From Streptomyces sp. E2N166 (GTDB lineage Bacteria; Actinomycetota; Actinomycetes; Streptomycetales; Streptomycetaceae): a stretch of DNA of 43,189 nucleotides. Of the stretch, positions 23,132 through 31,607 are shown piece by piece. The translations under genes and the position numbers were made by a program. The number at the start of each line of letters is the position of its first letter. Position 1 is the first letter of the stretch. The DNA is taken from contig NZ_RAIF01000006.1 of assembly GCF_003671715.1 (NCBI RefSeq), positions 378,144 through 421,332 on the forward strand. The letters run 5' to 3'. The notes beneath the pieces were generated by a model, which saw only the letters and a program-made list of their open reading frames with translations, had not been told where the DNA came from and did no database searches.

Positions 23132-23259
23132 CGGCTGTGGCCTTTCGGGACAGGGGACTCGAGACCGCCTACCCGCTCCGGCCGGTGTTGATCTCGCTTG
23201 CCCGCATTCTTGTGCACGGCACTGACAATGCCCGTTCCCACGCCGCCGGAACACGCACG

Positions 23260-24318
23260 TCAGCCCTGGGGTACGCCCGCGCGCCGCAAGGGGTGCGGGT
23301 TGAGACGGGCGAAGCCCTCCTGGCGTTCGTAGGGGAAGTAGGGGTAGGGAGCCGTCGTGGCGCTGGCGGCGTCGAGCCTGGCCACCTGGTCCTCGGTCAG
23401 CTCCCATCCGACGGCGCCGAGGTTCTGCCGCAGCTGATCCTCGTTGCGGGCGCCGATGATGACCGAGGAGACGGTCGGGCGCCGCAGCAGCCAGTTGATC
23501 GCGATCTGGGGCACGGTCCGGCCCGTCTCCTGCGCGATGGCGTCCAGCGTGTCGACCACCCGGAACAGCAGCTCGTCCGCCACGGGCGGGCCGTAGTCGG
23601 CCGTGGCGTGCAGTCGGCTGTCGGCCGGGAGCGGCCGGCCACGGCGGATCCGGCCGGTGAGGCGCCCCCATCCCAGGGGGCTCCACACGACGGCTCCGAC
23701 ACCCTGGTCGAGGGCCAGTGGCATGAGCTCCCACTCGTAGTCCCGGCCGACGAGGGAGTAGTAGACCTGGTGCGCCGCGTAGCGCTGGTGCCCGTGGGCG
23801 TCCGCGTCGGCCAGCGACTTCATCAGCTGCCATCCGCTGAAGTTGGAAACCCCGGTGTATCGGAGCTTTCCCGCCCGTACGAGGTCGTCGAGCGTGGAGA
23901 GCACCTCCTGCACGGGGGTCCCGGCGTCGAAGGCGTGCAGCTGGAAGAGGTCGATGTAGTCCGTGCCCAGCCGGCTCAGGGCCTGGTCGACCGCTGTGAT
24001 CAGACGCGCCCGCGAGGTGCCGGCGTCCGCCGGCCCGTCGCCCATCGGCAGCCCGGCCTTGGTGGAGATGATCACCTGGTCGCGCCGCCCCTTCACGGCG
24101 GCGCCGAGCACCTCTTCCGACGCGCCGCCGGAGTAGACGTCGGCGGTGTCGAACATGGTCACCCCCGCCTCCAGGCAGACGTCGACCAGACGGCGCGCCT
24201 CCGCCTCGTCCGTGCTCCCCCAGGCGCCGAAGAGTTCGCCCCGGCCGCCGAAGGTGCCCGCGCCGAAGCTCAGTGCCGGGACCATCAGCCCGGACGCGCC
24301 CAGTCTCCTGTGTTCCAC
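23260..24318 (-). CDS. Aldo/keto reductase
   Basis: A 352-residue NADPH-dependent aldo/keto reductase (YghZ/Tas-like group). The expected AKR elements are visible: FDTADVYSGGASEEVLG with the catalytic Asp and Tyr, STKAGLPMG with the Lys, and DYIDLFQLHAFD with the His. The cofactor-binding C-terminal part reads VSSVIIGARNEDQLRQNLGA. It acts in the cytoplasm on aldehydes or ketones not identifiable here. GTG 24318 (VEHRRLGASGL) was chosen as the canonical N-terminus, with AAGGGA upstream. It is divergent from a TetR regulator and the shared gap carries two dyads. Confidence 0.9.
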   Translation of the reverse strand: MEHRRLGASGLMVPALSFGAGTFGGRGELFGAWGSTDEAEARRLVDVCLEAGVTMFDTADVYSGGASEEVLGAAVKGRRDQVIISTKAGLPMGDGPADAGTSRARLITAVDQALSRLGTDYIDLFQLHAFDAGTPVQEVLSTLDDLVRAGKLRYTGVSNFSGWQLMKSLADADAHGHQRYAAHQVYYSLVGRDYEWELMPLALDQGVGAVVWSPLGWGRLTGRIRRGRPLPADSRLHATADYGPPVADELLFRVVDTLDAIAQETGRTVPQIAINWLLRRPTVSSVIIGARNEDQLRQNLGAVGWELTEDQVARLDAASATTAPYPYFPYERQEGFARLNPHPLRRAGVPQG

Positions 24319-24386
24319 AACCGCATCCCTTCGTCCGGCCGTCCGTCGCGTCGTGGTGGTGCACGACACGCAGGACCCGCCACCCT

Positions 24387-24463
24387 TTAACGGGACATGC
24401 GTTCCGTTAAGATGTCCACAGACTAACAGGAACTCAGCCGCTAATGGAACCGGAGTACCGTTA
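24387..24463. promoter_or_regulatory. Two candidate TetR operators in a divergent gap
   Basis: TTAACGG (24387-24393) and CCGTTAA (24404-24410) form one dyad. TAATGG (24442-24447) and CCGTTA (24458-24463) form a related one that reaches the ATG of the TetR gene. The shared half site and the AT-richness of the gap point to binding by the TetR protein, repressing itself and the aldo/keto reductase. Confidence 0.6.
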
Positions 24464-25077
24464 TGACTTCCGAAGGCGTGGGACCCGGCACCGTCCGCCC
24501 GGGCGGACGCACCGCCCGCGTACGGTCCGCCGTACTCCGGGCCGCCGGTGACGCCCTGGCCGAGCACGGCCTGGCCGGCCTCGATCTCGCGGACGTGGCC
24601 CGCCGCGCCGAGGTCGGGAGGACCACGGTCTACCGACGCTGGGGAACCCCGGCCAACCTGGTCGCCGACCTGCTCACGGACATGGCCGAGCAGTCACTCC
24701 CGCGCACCGAGACCGGCACGCTCCTCGGCGACCTGCGCGCGAACGCCCGGCTCGTGCGGCGCACGCTGGCCGACCCGCGCCAAGGCGCGCTCTTCAGGGC
24801 GATGATCGCCGCGGCCACCTGCGACGAGCAGGCGGCCGCCGCCCTCCACCGGTTCTACGACGTCCGCGTCACGGAGTGGGAGCCCTGCGCACGCCAGGCC
24901 GTCGAACGCGGCGAGCTGCCCGAGGGCACCGACACACGCGAGGTGGTCCGCGCCGTCTCCGCCCCCCTCTACTACCGCCTGCTGACCACCGACGAGCCGC
25001 TGGACGAGGCGACGGCGGACCGCGCCGCGGAAGCCGCGGCCGCGGCGGCGCGGGCAGGGGTCTTCCGGTCCCGCTGA
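24463..25077 (+). CDS. TetR/AcrR family regulator
   Basis: A 204-residue TetR-type repressor. The N-terminal HTH (about 14-60) shows ADVARRAEVGRTTVYRRWG, and the C-terminal helical domain (about 80-200) should bind a small ligand and dimerise. It is divergent from an aldo/keto reductase, with dyads between that end at its own start codon, so it most likely represses both genes until an aldehyde or similar ligand appears. The ligand is unknown. Confidence 0.9.
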   Translation: MTSEGVGPGTVRPGGRTARVRSAVLRAAGDALAEHGLAGLDLADVARRAEVGRTTVYRRWGTPANLVADLLTDMAEQSLPRTETGTLLGDLRANARLVRRTLADPRQGALFRAMIAAATCDEQAAAALHRFYDVRVTEWEPCARQAVERGELPEGTDTREVVRAVSAPLYYRLLTTDEPLDEATADRAAEAAAAAARAGVFRSR

Positions 25078-25201
25078 CCGGCGGGCACCCGGAATCCGCC
25101 ATTGCCACCGGGACGTCCGACCGGTGGTCCGGCATCGGCGCGCCCGGGCCCGCCCGGGCGGCCCCTCGCGCTGTCGTGCAGGAACGCCTGCCACCACCGG
25201 T

Positions 25202-25219
25202 TGTGACGGGTCCGTCACA
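25202..25219. promoter_or_regulatory. Palindrome upstream of a small secreted-protein gene
   Basis: TGTGACGG (25202-25209) and CCGTCACA (25212-25219) form a perfect 18-bp dyad with a 2-nt centre, about 97-114 nt upstream of ATG 25316. The 2-nt centre makes a hairpin unlikely, so a protein-binding site is the better reading. The outer TGTGA/TCACA halves resemble CRP sites but with 8 rather than 6 intervening bases. Confidence 0.5.
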
Positions 25220-25315
25220 GCCTCTTCACCGAACACGCACTTCCGGCCGAGTCCCGTTCTCCGTGTTCCCGGCGGTGCAGACGGTGTGCCGGGGTCGTGC
25301 CTAATCTCCCGCTCC

Positions 25316-25843
25316 ATGCGATCCACACGAACGAGACGCTTCGGCCTCGCCACGATCATCGCCCTCGCCCTCGCCCTGTTCGGCCTGGCGCCCTCCGCGA
25401 GCGCCGCCGACCCCGCCCCGGCCGAGCTGACGTTCGCCACCGACGCGGCGACCACTCAGCCGGGCGGCACGGTGAACCTTTCGATGACGATCAAGAACAA
25501 CAAGACGTACGACATCTGGTTCGTCTACCAGACGATCAACCCGACCTGGCTGACCACCCAGCGGCCCGATCTCAAGTACAGCTTCACCGGATGCAGTCTG
25601 GCGTCGGAGGCCGGCGCCGTCCCGTGCACCGGGACCGGACCGGCCGATCTCGGCACCAACTACGGCGCCACCATCCCGCCCGGCCAGAGCCGCACCGTCA
25701 CCCTGACACTCCAGGTCGCCGCCGACTCCGGCTGCAACGGCAACATCGGCTTCTACTCGTACTACTACGCGGAGTTCAGCGACAGCGCGAGCGTCAACGG
25801 CGGCCCGGTCTACACGCCGGAGACCCGCGTCCTGTGCGCCTGA
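25316..25843 (+). CDS. Small secreted protein with Ig-like fold
   Basis: A 175-residue protein with a clear Sec signal (RRFGLATIIALALALFGLAP, cleavage near SASAADPAP). The mature part is rich in beta-strand and Thr and resembles CARDB/Ig-like extracellular modules: GGTVNLSMTIKNNKTYDIWF, PPGQSRTVTLTLQV. Four Cys (GCSLAS, VPCTG, SGCNG and the C-terminal LCA) could form two disulphides. No enzyme motif is seen. ATG 25316 lacks a good ribosome site, so it may be translated from a short leader. It is closed by a strong hairpin and lies upstream of the exopolysaccharide genes, but a link is only positional. Confidence 0.75.
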   Translation: MRSTRTRRFGLATIIALALALFGLAPSASAADPAPAELTFATDAATTQPGGTVNLSMTIKNNKTYDIWFVYQTINPTWLTTQRPDLKYSFTGCSLASEAGAVPCTGTGPADLGTNYGATIPPGQSRTVTLTLQVAADSGCNGNIGFYSYYYAEFSDSASVNGGPVYTPETRVLCA

Positions 25844-25876
25844 CCGCACGTCCCCGCGCGCACTGAGCGCACTGAG

Positions 25877-25913
25877 CGGCGGCGGCCGGCCCCTGACGGA
25901 CCGGCCGCCGCCG
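25877..25913 (+). terminator. Strong hairpin terminator
   Basis: CGGCGGCGGCCGG (25877-25889) and CCGGCCGCCGCCG (25901-25913) form a perfect 13-bp stem with an 11-nt loop, 33 nt after the secreted-protein stop. It separates that gene from the polysaccharide locus. Confidence 0.75.
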
Positions 25914-26250
25914 GGGCGAGCGACGTCACGGCTGACCTGATCTCACTGCAGACTCGGTCAGCGCACTGGTCGAGACCATTGACACCCACGCTCCGCGGAG
26001 GCCGGGATTCCACGCCCGCCGCTTTCCGGCCCGCAGCAGTACACGGGCCTGCCGGGGTGGTCCGACGCCCGGAGCCCGGCGTTCGCCGACCACTGACGAC
26101 CGTGCCCGTCACCGGTAAATGGACACATGCGCTTTTCCGTCAAGTTCCGCAGCAGGCACACAAAAGCTCCACACACGCCTCACTATGTGTGACGCGACGG
26201 AAACGTCGACGACCGGCGTCTCAGGGGGGCGACGGCATTGGTCACGGGGT

Positions 26251-26277
26251 GGGCGTGCTCCCTCAAGGAGCGTGCCC
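26251..26277 (+). promoter_or_regulatory. Leader hairpin before the Agd3-like gene
   Basis: GGGCGTGCTCC (26251-26261) pairs with GGAGCGTGCCC (26267-26277), including two G-T pairs and a 5-nt loop, ending just before the ribosome site GGGGGAGGG (26289-26297). The rest of 25914-26250 includes a relatively AT-rich stretch (26110-26190) that probably holds the promoter. I saw no recognisable riboswitch consensus. Confidence 0.4.
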
Positions 26278-26307
26278 CGCCCCTGCCCGGGGGAGGGAAT
26301 TCACCGC

Positions 26308-28443
26308 ATGAAGCGGACCATTCGCACTACGGCGCTCGCAGTGGGCGCGCTGATCGCGTCGCTCGGCCTACCGGCCGGCCCGGTCCACGCCGACGCTCCA
26401 GCCCCGCGCATCGACCTGCGCGTGCTGGTCGTGAGCGACGGAGGACCGGCCACCGACGCCATCGCCGCCGAACTGGAGAGCGCGGGCACGCCGTACACGG
26501 AGGTGGACCTCCAGGACACCGACCGGCCCGTGATCGACACCGGATTCCTGGCGGACACCGTGGACGGACGGCCGCGGGCCAAGTTCCAGTCCGTCGTCCT
26601 GCCCAACGACAACCCCTTCCCGGCGAACTCCGCCGAGATGGCCGCCCTTGCCTCGTACGAGCAGACCTACGCGATCCCGCAGGTCGACGCCTACACCTAC
26701 GCGCGCCCCGAGGTCGGGCTCCAGTACGCCGTCGGCACCGGGTACGCCGGCAGCGTCGACGGCGTCCGCGCGGAGGTGACGCCGGCCGGGCTGGCCGGCC
26801 CCTTCGGATACCTGGACGGCGCCGTCCCCTTCGAGGACAACTCACCCACCGTGGGCGAGTCCTACGCCTACCTCTCGGCCCCCGCACCGGGCGCCGACTT
26901 CGTGCCGTACGTCCAGGCGGCGATACCCGGGCGGGCTGCGAAGGGCTCCCTGGTCGGCGAGTACCGGCACGAGGGGCGGCGCGAACTCGTCGTCACGTTC
27001 GTCTACAACCAGCACCAGCAGCAGTTCCGGCTGCTCGCCCGGGGCATCGTGGAGTGGATGACCGGCGGCGTGCACCTGGGCGCCGCCCGCAACTACTTCG
27101 CCGTGCACGTCGACGACGTCTTCGCGGCCGACGACCGCTGGGACACCGAACTCGACTGCACGCCCGGCGACGTCGACTGCCCGCCGGGCGAGGGCACGCC
27201 GAACCCCATCCGCATGGTCCCGGCCGACGTCGACCACGCCACCGCCTGGCAGGACAGCCGTGACTTCACGCTCGACCTGGCCTACAACGGCTCCGGCAGC
27301 GTCGACCACCGCCAGGACAACGGCGGCGCCGACCCGCTCGCGGACAAGCTGATCGCCGACCGGGACCGGTTCCGCTGGATCAACCACACCTACACGCACG
27401 CCTTCCTGGGCTGCCGGCAGGACGTCGGCGTCGTCCCGTGGAAGTGCGCGACCAACCCCGACGGCAGCACCCGGTGGGTGAGCCGGAACGAGATCGCCGA
27501 CGAGATCGCCACCAACCGTGTCTGGGGCGAGCTGGCCGGACTCCCGCTGGAGGAAGACGAGTTGGTGACCGGCGAGCACTCGGGACTGAAGGTGACCCCG
27601 CAGCAGCCCGAGGACAACCCGAACCTGGGACCGGCCCTCGCGGACAACGGCATCGCCTGGCTCGCCTCGGACAACTCCCGCGACCCCGTCCAGCGGCAGG
27701 TCGGCAGCGCCACGACCGTCTCCCGCTATCCGATGAACGTCTTCTACAACGCCGGGCGGGCGGCCGAGCAGGTCGACGAGTACAACTGGATCTACACCAG
27801 CCGCGCCCAGGGCGGCAGCGGCATCTGCGAGGACAACCCCGCCACCTCCACCTGCCTGGCCGCCCCGCTGGACACCGCCACGGGCTACGCCGGTCACATC
27901 GTGCCGCTGGAGACGCGCATCGCGCTCGGGCACGTGCTGTCCAACGACCCCAAGCCGCACTTCATCCACCAGTCGAACCTCGCCGAGGACCGCATCGCCT
28001 ACCCCGTCCTCGACGGCGTACTGGAGGGCTACGACGCCCTGTTCGCCGACAGCACCCCCGTGGTGAACCTCCGTATGGAGGACATCGGCGTCGAGATGCG
28101 GCGCCGCGCCGCCTGGCGGAGCGCGGTCGACGCCGGGCAGGTCACCGGCCACCGCGTCGGTGACACCGTGACCGTCCAGGCACCGGACGGCGTGACCGTG
28201 ACGGCGACGATGCCCGCGGGCACCCAGCACGGGGGCACGGACTTCGGGGATGCCTACGCCGGCGCGCTGTCCGGCTGGACCCCGACGGCGGACGGGCCGC
28301 TCTCCCTCACCCTGCCGTCGTCCGCCGCCACGCCCTCCGCCGTCGCCGGACCCGGCGACACGGCAGCCGCGACGCGCACCGCGCCCCGCACCCGCGTACC
28401 GGTCGGCGTGACGGAACCGGTGCCGTACGGCGCGGAGCGCTGA
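26308..28443 (+). CDS. Secreted Agd3-like polysaccharide deacetylase (CE18-like)
   Basis: A 711-residue secreted protein. A Sec signal (about 1-29, ending GPVHADAPAP) is followed by a large beta-rich N-terminal part and a deacetylase domain. It strongly recalls Agd3, the enzyme that removes acetyl groups from GalNAc residues of galactosaminogalactan in Aspergillus fumigatus. The metal site of such enzymes (Asp-His-His) can be read as VHVDDVF (Asp 269/270) and NHTYTHAFLG (His 360 and His 364). Other segments are VYNQHQQQFRLLARG and HSGLKVTPQQPEDNP. The start follows GGGGGAGGG. It should act outside the membrane on a nascent or finished GalNAc-rich polymer. It heads the locus whose glycosyltransferase lies 69 nt downstream. 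Family assignment is by recognition, not search. Confidence 0.75.
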   Translation: MKRTIRTTALAVGALIASLGLPAGPVHADAPAPRIDLRVLVVSDGGPATDAIAAELESAGTPYTEVDLQDTDRPVIDTGFLADTVDGRPRAKFQSVVLPNDNPFPANSAEMAALASYEQTYAIPQVDAYTYARPEVGLQYAVGTGYAGSVDGVRAEVTPAGLAGPFGYLDGAVPFEDNSPTVGESYAYLSAPAPGADFVPYVQAAIPGRAAKGSLVGEYRHEGRRELVVTFVYNQHQQQFRLLARGIVEWMTGGVHLGAARNYFAVHVDDVFAADDRWDTELDCTPGDVDCPPGEGTPNPIRMVPADVDHATAWQDSRDFTLDLAYNGSGSVDHRQDNGGADPLADKLIADRDRFRWINHTYTHAFLGCRQDVGVVPWKCATNPDGSTRWVSRNEIADEIATNRVWGELAGLPLEEDELVTGEHSGLKVTPQQPEDNPNLGPALADNGIAWLASDNSRDPVQRQVGSATTVSRYPMNVFYNAGRAAEQVDEYNWIYTSRAQGGSGICEDNPATSTCLAAPLDTATGYAGHIVPLETRIALGHVLSNDPKPHFIHQSNLAEDRIAYPVLDGVLEGYDALFADSTPVVNLRMEDIGVEMRRRAAWRSAVDAGQVTGHRVGDTVTVQAPDGVTVTATMPAGTQHGGTDFGDAYAGALSGWTPTADGPLSLTLPSSAATPSAVAGPGDTAAATRTAPRTRVPVGVTEPVPYGAER

Positions 28444-28512
28444 CGCCGCCCCACCACCGCAGGTCCGGTCAGCCCGCACGATCAGCCCACACCTCGGCCG
28501 TGGAGCACATCC

Positions 28513-30039
28513 ATGCACGTTTCCCACGGCGCGCGACACTCCGGCGCGTCGCGCGTCACCCTGCTCACCGAAGGCACCTACCCGCACAGTCACGGCGGCG
28601 TGAGCGTCTGGTGCGACCAGCTCGTCACCGGCATGCCCGACCTCGACTTCGACGTCATAGCCGTCACCGGCACCGGGCGCGAACCGCTCGCCTGGGACAT
28701 CCCCGGGCACGTCTCCCGGGTCGTCTCCGTCCCCATGTGGGGGCCCGCGCCGCAAGGGCGTGCGCCTCGCGGGCGGCAGCGCAACCGGCTCGCCGACGCC
28801 TACGAACGGTTCCTGACCGCGTTGCTCGACCCGCGCGCCGAGGACGGTTTCGGCCCCGCCCTGTACCGGCTCGCGCGGGCCGCCGCGAACGGCCGGCTCA
28901 GTCCGTTCCTGCGCGGGGACCGGGCGATCGGCATCCTGACCGCGGTCTGGAACCGGCCGGGACTGGCCGTGCGCGAGGCCCGGCCCACCCTGCACGACGC
29001 GGTGACCGCGACCGCCCTGCTGGAACACGCCCTGCGCCCGCTGGCCGCGCCGTACCCGGAAGACGGCGTGGCGCACGCGGTCAGCGGCGGTGTCGCGGTC
29101 CTGCCCGGCCTGGCCGGACTGGACCGGCACGGCGTGCCGTTGCTGCTGACCGAACACGGCGTCTACCTTCGCGAGCGCTACCTCGGCTACCGCACCGCCC
29201 CCTACCGGTGGCCGGTGAAGGCGCTGCTGTTGGGCTTCTTCCGGCTGCTGGCCGAGGAGACCTACCGCCGGGCCGCCCTGATAACCCCGGGCAACCGCTA
29301 CAACCGGCTGTGGGAGGAGCAGGGCGGCGCGGCCCCGGAATCCATACGCACGGTCTACAACGGCGTGGACCCGGCCGCGTTCCCGCCCGCCGGCCCCGAG
29401 CCCGCGGACCCCGTACTCAGCTGGGCCGGACGGGTCGATCCGATCAAGGATCTGGAGACCCTGATCCGCGCCTTCGCCCTCGTTCGGGCCGAACTGCCCG
29501 CCGCCCGGCTGCGGTTGTTCGGCGGCACACCGCGCGGCGGCGAGGCCTACCGGGAGCGCTGCGAGGCGCTGGCGGCGGAACTCGGGCACGGGGACGCGGT
29601 CACCTTCGAGGGCCGGGTCGAGGACATCAAGGACGCGTACGCCGCCGGGAACGTCGTGATGCTCTCCAGCATCAGCGAGGGATTCCCCTTCACCCTCATC
29701 GAGGCCATGTCGTGCGGCCGGGCGACCGTCTCCACGGACGTGGGCGGCGTCCGGGAGGCCGTCGGCGACACCGGTCTCGTGGTGCCGCCCCGCGATCCGG
29801 CCGCCATGGCCGCCGCGGCGCTGGAGCTGCTGGGCGACACCGCGCGCCGCCGGGCGATGGGCGAGGCGGCCCGGCTCAGGGTGATCGAGCAGTTCACACT
29901 CCGTCAGACCATCGACACCTTCCGGTCCATCTACCTGGAGCTCTCCGAATCCGGCGGTACGGCCGCACGTGCCGCGGTCGCGCAAGTGGACGCGTTCGCG
30001 ACGGCGGGCGCCACGCCGGTGAGGAGTGCGACCGGATGA
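28513..30039 (+). CDS. PelF-like GT4 glycosyltransferase (DUF3492 N-terminus)
   Basis: A 508-residue cytoplasmic GT-B glycosyltransferase. The PelF hallmark is at the N-terminus (LLTEGTYPHSHGGVSVWCDQ, residues 17-36) and a second one in the middle (LTEHGVYLRERYLGYR). The GT4 C-terminal half has LSWAGRVDPIKDLETLIRAF and the E-x7-E region EGFPFTLIEAMSCG. PelF polymerises GalNAc-type sugars of Pel from UDP-sugar in Pseudomonas. ATG 28513 has GGAG upstream. Its stop overlaps the ATG of the next gene (ATGA at 30036), so it is coupled to a polytopic membrane protein, its probable export partner. Confidence 0.85.
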   Translation: MHVSHGARHSGASRVTLLTEGTYPHSHGGVSVWCDQLVTGMPDLDFDVIAVTGTGREPLAWDIPGHVSRVVSVPMWGPAPQGRAPRGRQRNRLADAYERFLTALLDPRAEDGFGPALYRLARAAANGRLSPFLRGDRAIGILTAVWNRPGLAVREARPTLHDAVTATALLEHALRPLAAPYPEDGVAHAVSGGVAVLPGLAGLDRHGVPLLLTEHGVYLRERYLGYRTAPYRWPVKALLLGFFRLLAEETYRRAALITPGNRYNRLWEEQGGAAPESIRTVYNGVDPAAFPPAGPEPADPVLSWAGRVDPIKDLETLIRAFALVRAELPAARLRLFGGTPRGGEAYRERCEALAAELGHGDAVTFEGRVEDIKDAYAAGNVVMLSSISEGFPFTLIEAMSCGRATVSTDVGGVREAVGDTGLVVPPRDPAAMAAAALELLGDTARRRAMGEAARLRVIEQFTLRQTIDTFRSIYLELSESGGTAARAAVAQVDAFATAGATPVRSATG

Positions 30040-31445
30040 GCGGACCCATGGCCCTGGAACCCGGCGGCGCGGAACAGGACACGCTGGCGCTGCGCCTCGC
30101 CGACGACCGCACGCTCGCCCTGCGCGCGCCCGACCCGCACACGCTCGCCCTGGTGCGCCCCGGGCACGGCGCCCGGCACGACGCCGTCGACGGGCTGGCC
30201 GCCGAACTGGCCCACCGCATCGCGCCCGCCGTCCACCCCTACGAGGTGGCCGCACTGCTGGAGTCCGAGGGGCTGACCGGCGAGGTGATCCGGGAACGGT
30301 ACGGGCACCGTGACCTGTTCTCCCTCGCCACGGCGCTGTACGAGCGCATACCGCGAACCTTCCCGGACCCTCCGCGCCCCGCCGACCCCTGGCGGCCGGA
30401 CCACGTGCGGTGCGCGCTGCGGGGCGCGCTGTTCGCGCTTCCCGGTCTCGCCTACGCGCTCTCGGGCCGCCTGCTGCCCCAGGACGGCGCGGTGCGGGCC
30501 CTGGTGGTGGCGGGGCTCCTCTCCTGGGCCTGGAACCAGGCGCTGGGCCACCGGGCCTATCTCCGGCTGGCGACCGGGCGGCGGGAGGCGGGACGCGCTC
30601 TCCTCAAGGGGGCACCGGTGGGCGCCCTCGCGGCGACGGCGGCCGGAGTGTCGGTCGCCGGGTCCGGCGCGGCGGCGTTGGCGGTGACGGCCCAGTCCGG
30701 ATACCTCGCGGCGGCCGGTGTGCTGCTCGTACTGGGCCGGGAGCGGCTGCTGCTGGCCGCGCTCACGCCGGTGATCGCCGGTGCCGCGGCGCTGCCGTGG
30801 TGGGAGCCCGGGACCGTTCTGCGGGCGGGGCTGCCGCTGCTGTCGCTCCTGGGCGCGGCCGCCGCGGCCGGCTGGGCGCTGCGCGGCGCCCTCGCGACCG
30901 CGCCAGTACCGGACGCCGCCCGTCCGCACCCGCTGCGCTCGCTGCCGTACGGCCTGTTCGGCCTGGCCGCCGGAACGCTGGTGTTCCTGGCGGGCCGCGA
31001 TCACCCGTGGGCGGTGATCGTGCTGACCCTGAGCATGGGTCCGGCGGAGTGGCTGCTGTACCGCTACCGCGGGCTGTCGGTGGCGGCGTTGCGGGCCACC
31101 GGCACCCCGGCGGGTTTCCGGCTGCGCTCGGCCGCCGTGCTCGCGGGCTGCCTGCTGGTGTATCTCGTTCCGCTCGTGCCCGCGGCGCTGCTCGTCGACG
31201 CCGAACCCGTCACGCTGCTGCTGCTCGCGGCGGCCCTGTGGACGTCCCTGCTGCTCCAGGCGTTCGGCGTGGCCTGGCCCCCGGCCGCCCTGTGTCTCGC
31301 GGCGGCCGCCGGCGCCGGCTCGGTCGGCCTGGCCGGGCTGCCACCGGGCCCGGCGACCGCCCTGCCGCTGTGCTGCGGCGCCGCCACGCTCTGTCTCACG
31401 GTGTGCGTGCTGCGACTGCTGGGCCGGCCGGCGGCCCATGCCTGA
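30036..31445 (+). CDS. Polytopic membrane protein, probable polysaccharide export partner
   Basis: A 469-residue protein. The first 125 or so residues look cytoplasmic and contain three LAL-type repeats (TLALRLADD, TLALRAPDP, TLALVRPGH). About 12 hydrophobic segments follow, from ALRGALFALPGLAYALSG to LCLTVCVLRLLG. The size, topology and coupling to a PelF-like transferase suggest a PelG-like role in moving the growing chain across the membrane, but I see no clear PelG motif. In the fungal system the GT4 and membrane parts are fused, so this pair may be the split equivalent. Assignment is inference from context. Confidence 0.7.
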   Translation: MSGPMALEPGGAEQDTLALRLADDRTLALRAPDPHTLALVRPGHGARHDAVDGLAAELAHRIAPAVHPYEVAALLESEGLTGEVIRERYGHRDLFSLATALYERIPRTFPDPPRPADPWRPDHVRCALRGALFALPGLAYALSGRLLPQDGAVRALVVAGLLSWAWNQALGHRAYLRLATGRREAGRALLKGAPVGALAATAAGVSVAGSGAAALAVTAQSGYLAAAGVLLVLGRERLLLAALTPVIAGAAALPWWEPGTVLRAGLPLLSLLGAAAAAGWALRGALATAPVPDAARPHPLRSLPYGLFGLAAGTLVFLAGRDHPWAVIVLTLSMGPAEWLLYRYRGLSVAALRATGTPAGFRLRSAAVLAGCLLVYLVPLVPAALLVDAEPVTLLLLAAALWTSLLLQAFGVAWPPAALCLAAAAGAGSVGLAGLPPGPATALPLCCGAATLCLTVCVLRLLGRPAAHA

Positions 31446-31504
31446 CGCCGCGGCCGGACGGCCGTACCCACCGCCGGCCCGCACGGGCCGCTCCCCGCGC
31501 ATCG

Positions 31505-31588
31505 CGACCCGCCGGTCCGTCGACCCGCCGGTCCGTCGACCCGCCGATCCGTAGTCCCACCCGCCGATCCATCGACGCATCGCCCCAT
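31505..31588. repeat. 16-bp tandem repeat, intergenic
   Basis: CGACCCGCCGGTCCGT occurs exactly at 31505-31520 and 31521-31536, then as CGACCCGCCGATCCGT at 31537-31552. Degenerate copies follow at 31553-31588, the last reading CGACGCATCGCCCCAT. The array fills most of the gap between the membrane protein and the epimerase gene, ends 19 nt before the GTG at 31608, and is a likely copy-number-variable site. Confidence 0.8.
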
Positions 31589-31607
31589 CGACCGGAAGGA
31601 CCCCCGC

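Noticed and set aside
25202..25219. CRP binding site
   Set aside because: The halves match but the spacing is 8 rather than 6 bases, so the site was kept only as an unassigned palindrome.
31446..31607. CRISPR-like array at the 16-bp repeats
   Set aside because: The units are contiguous with no unique spacers, so this is a simple tandem repeat.
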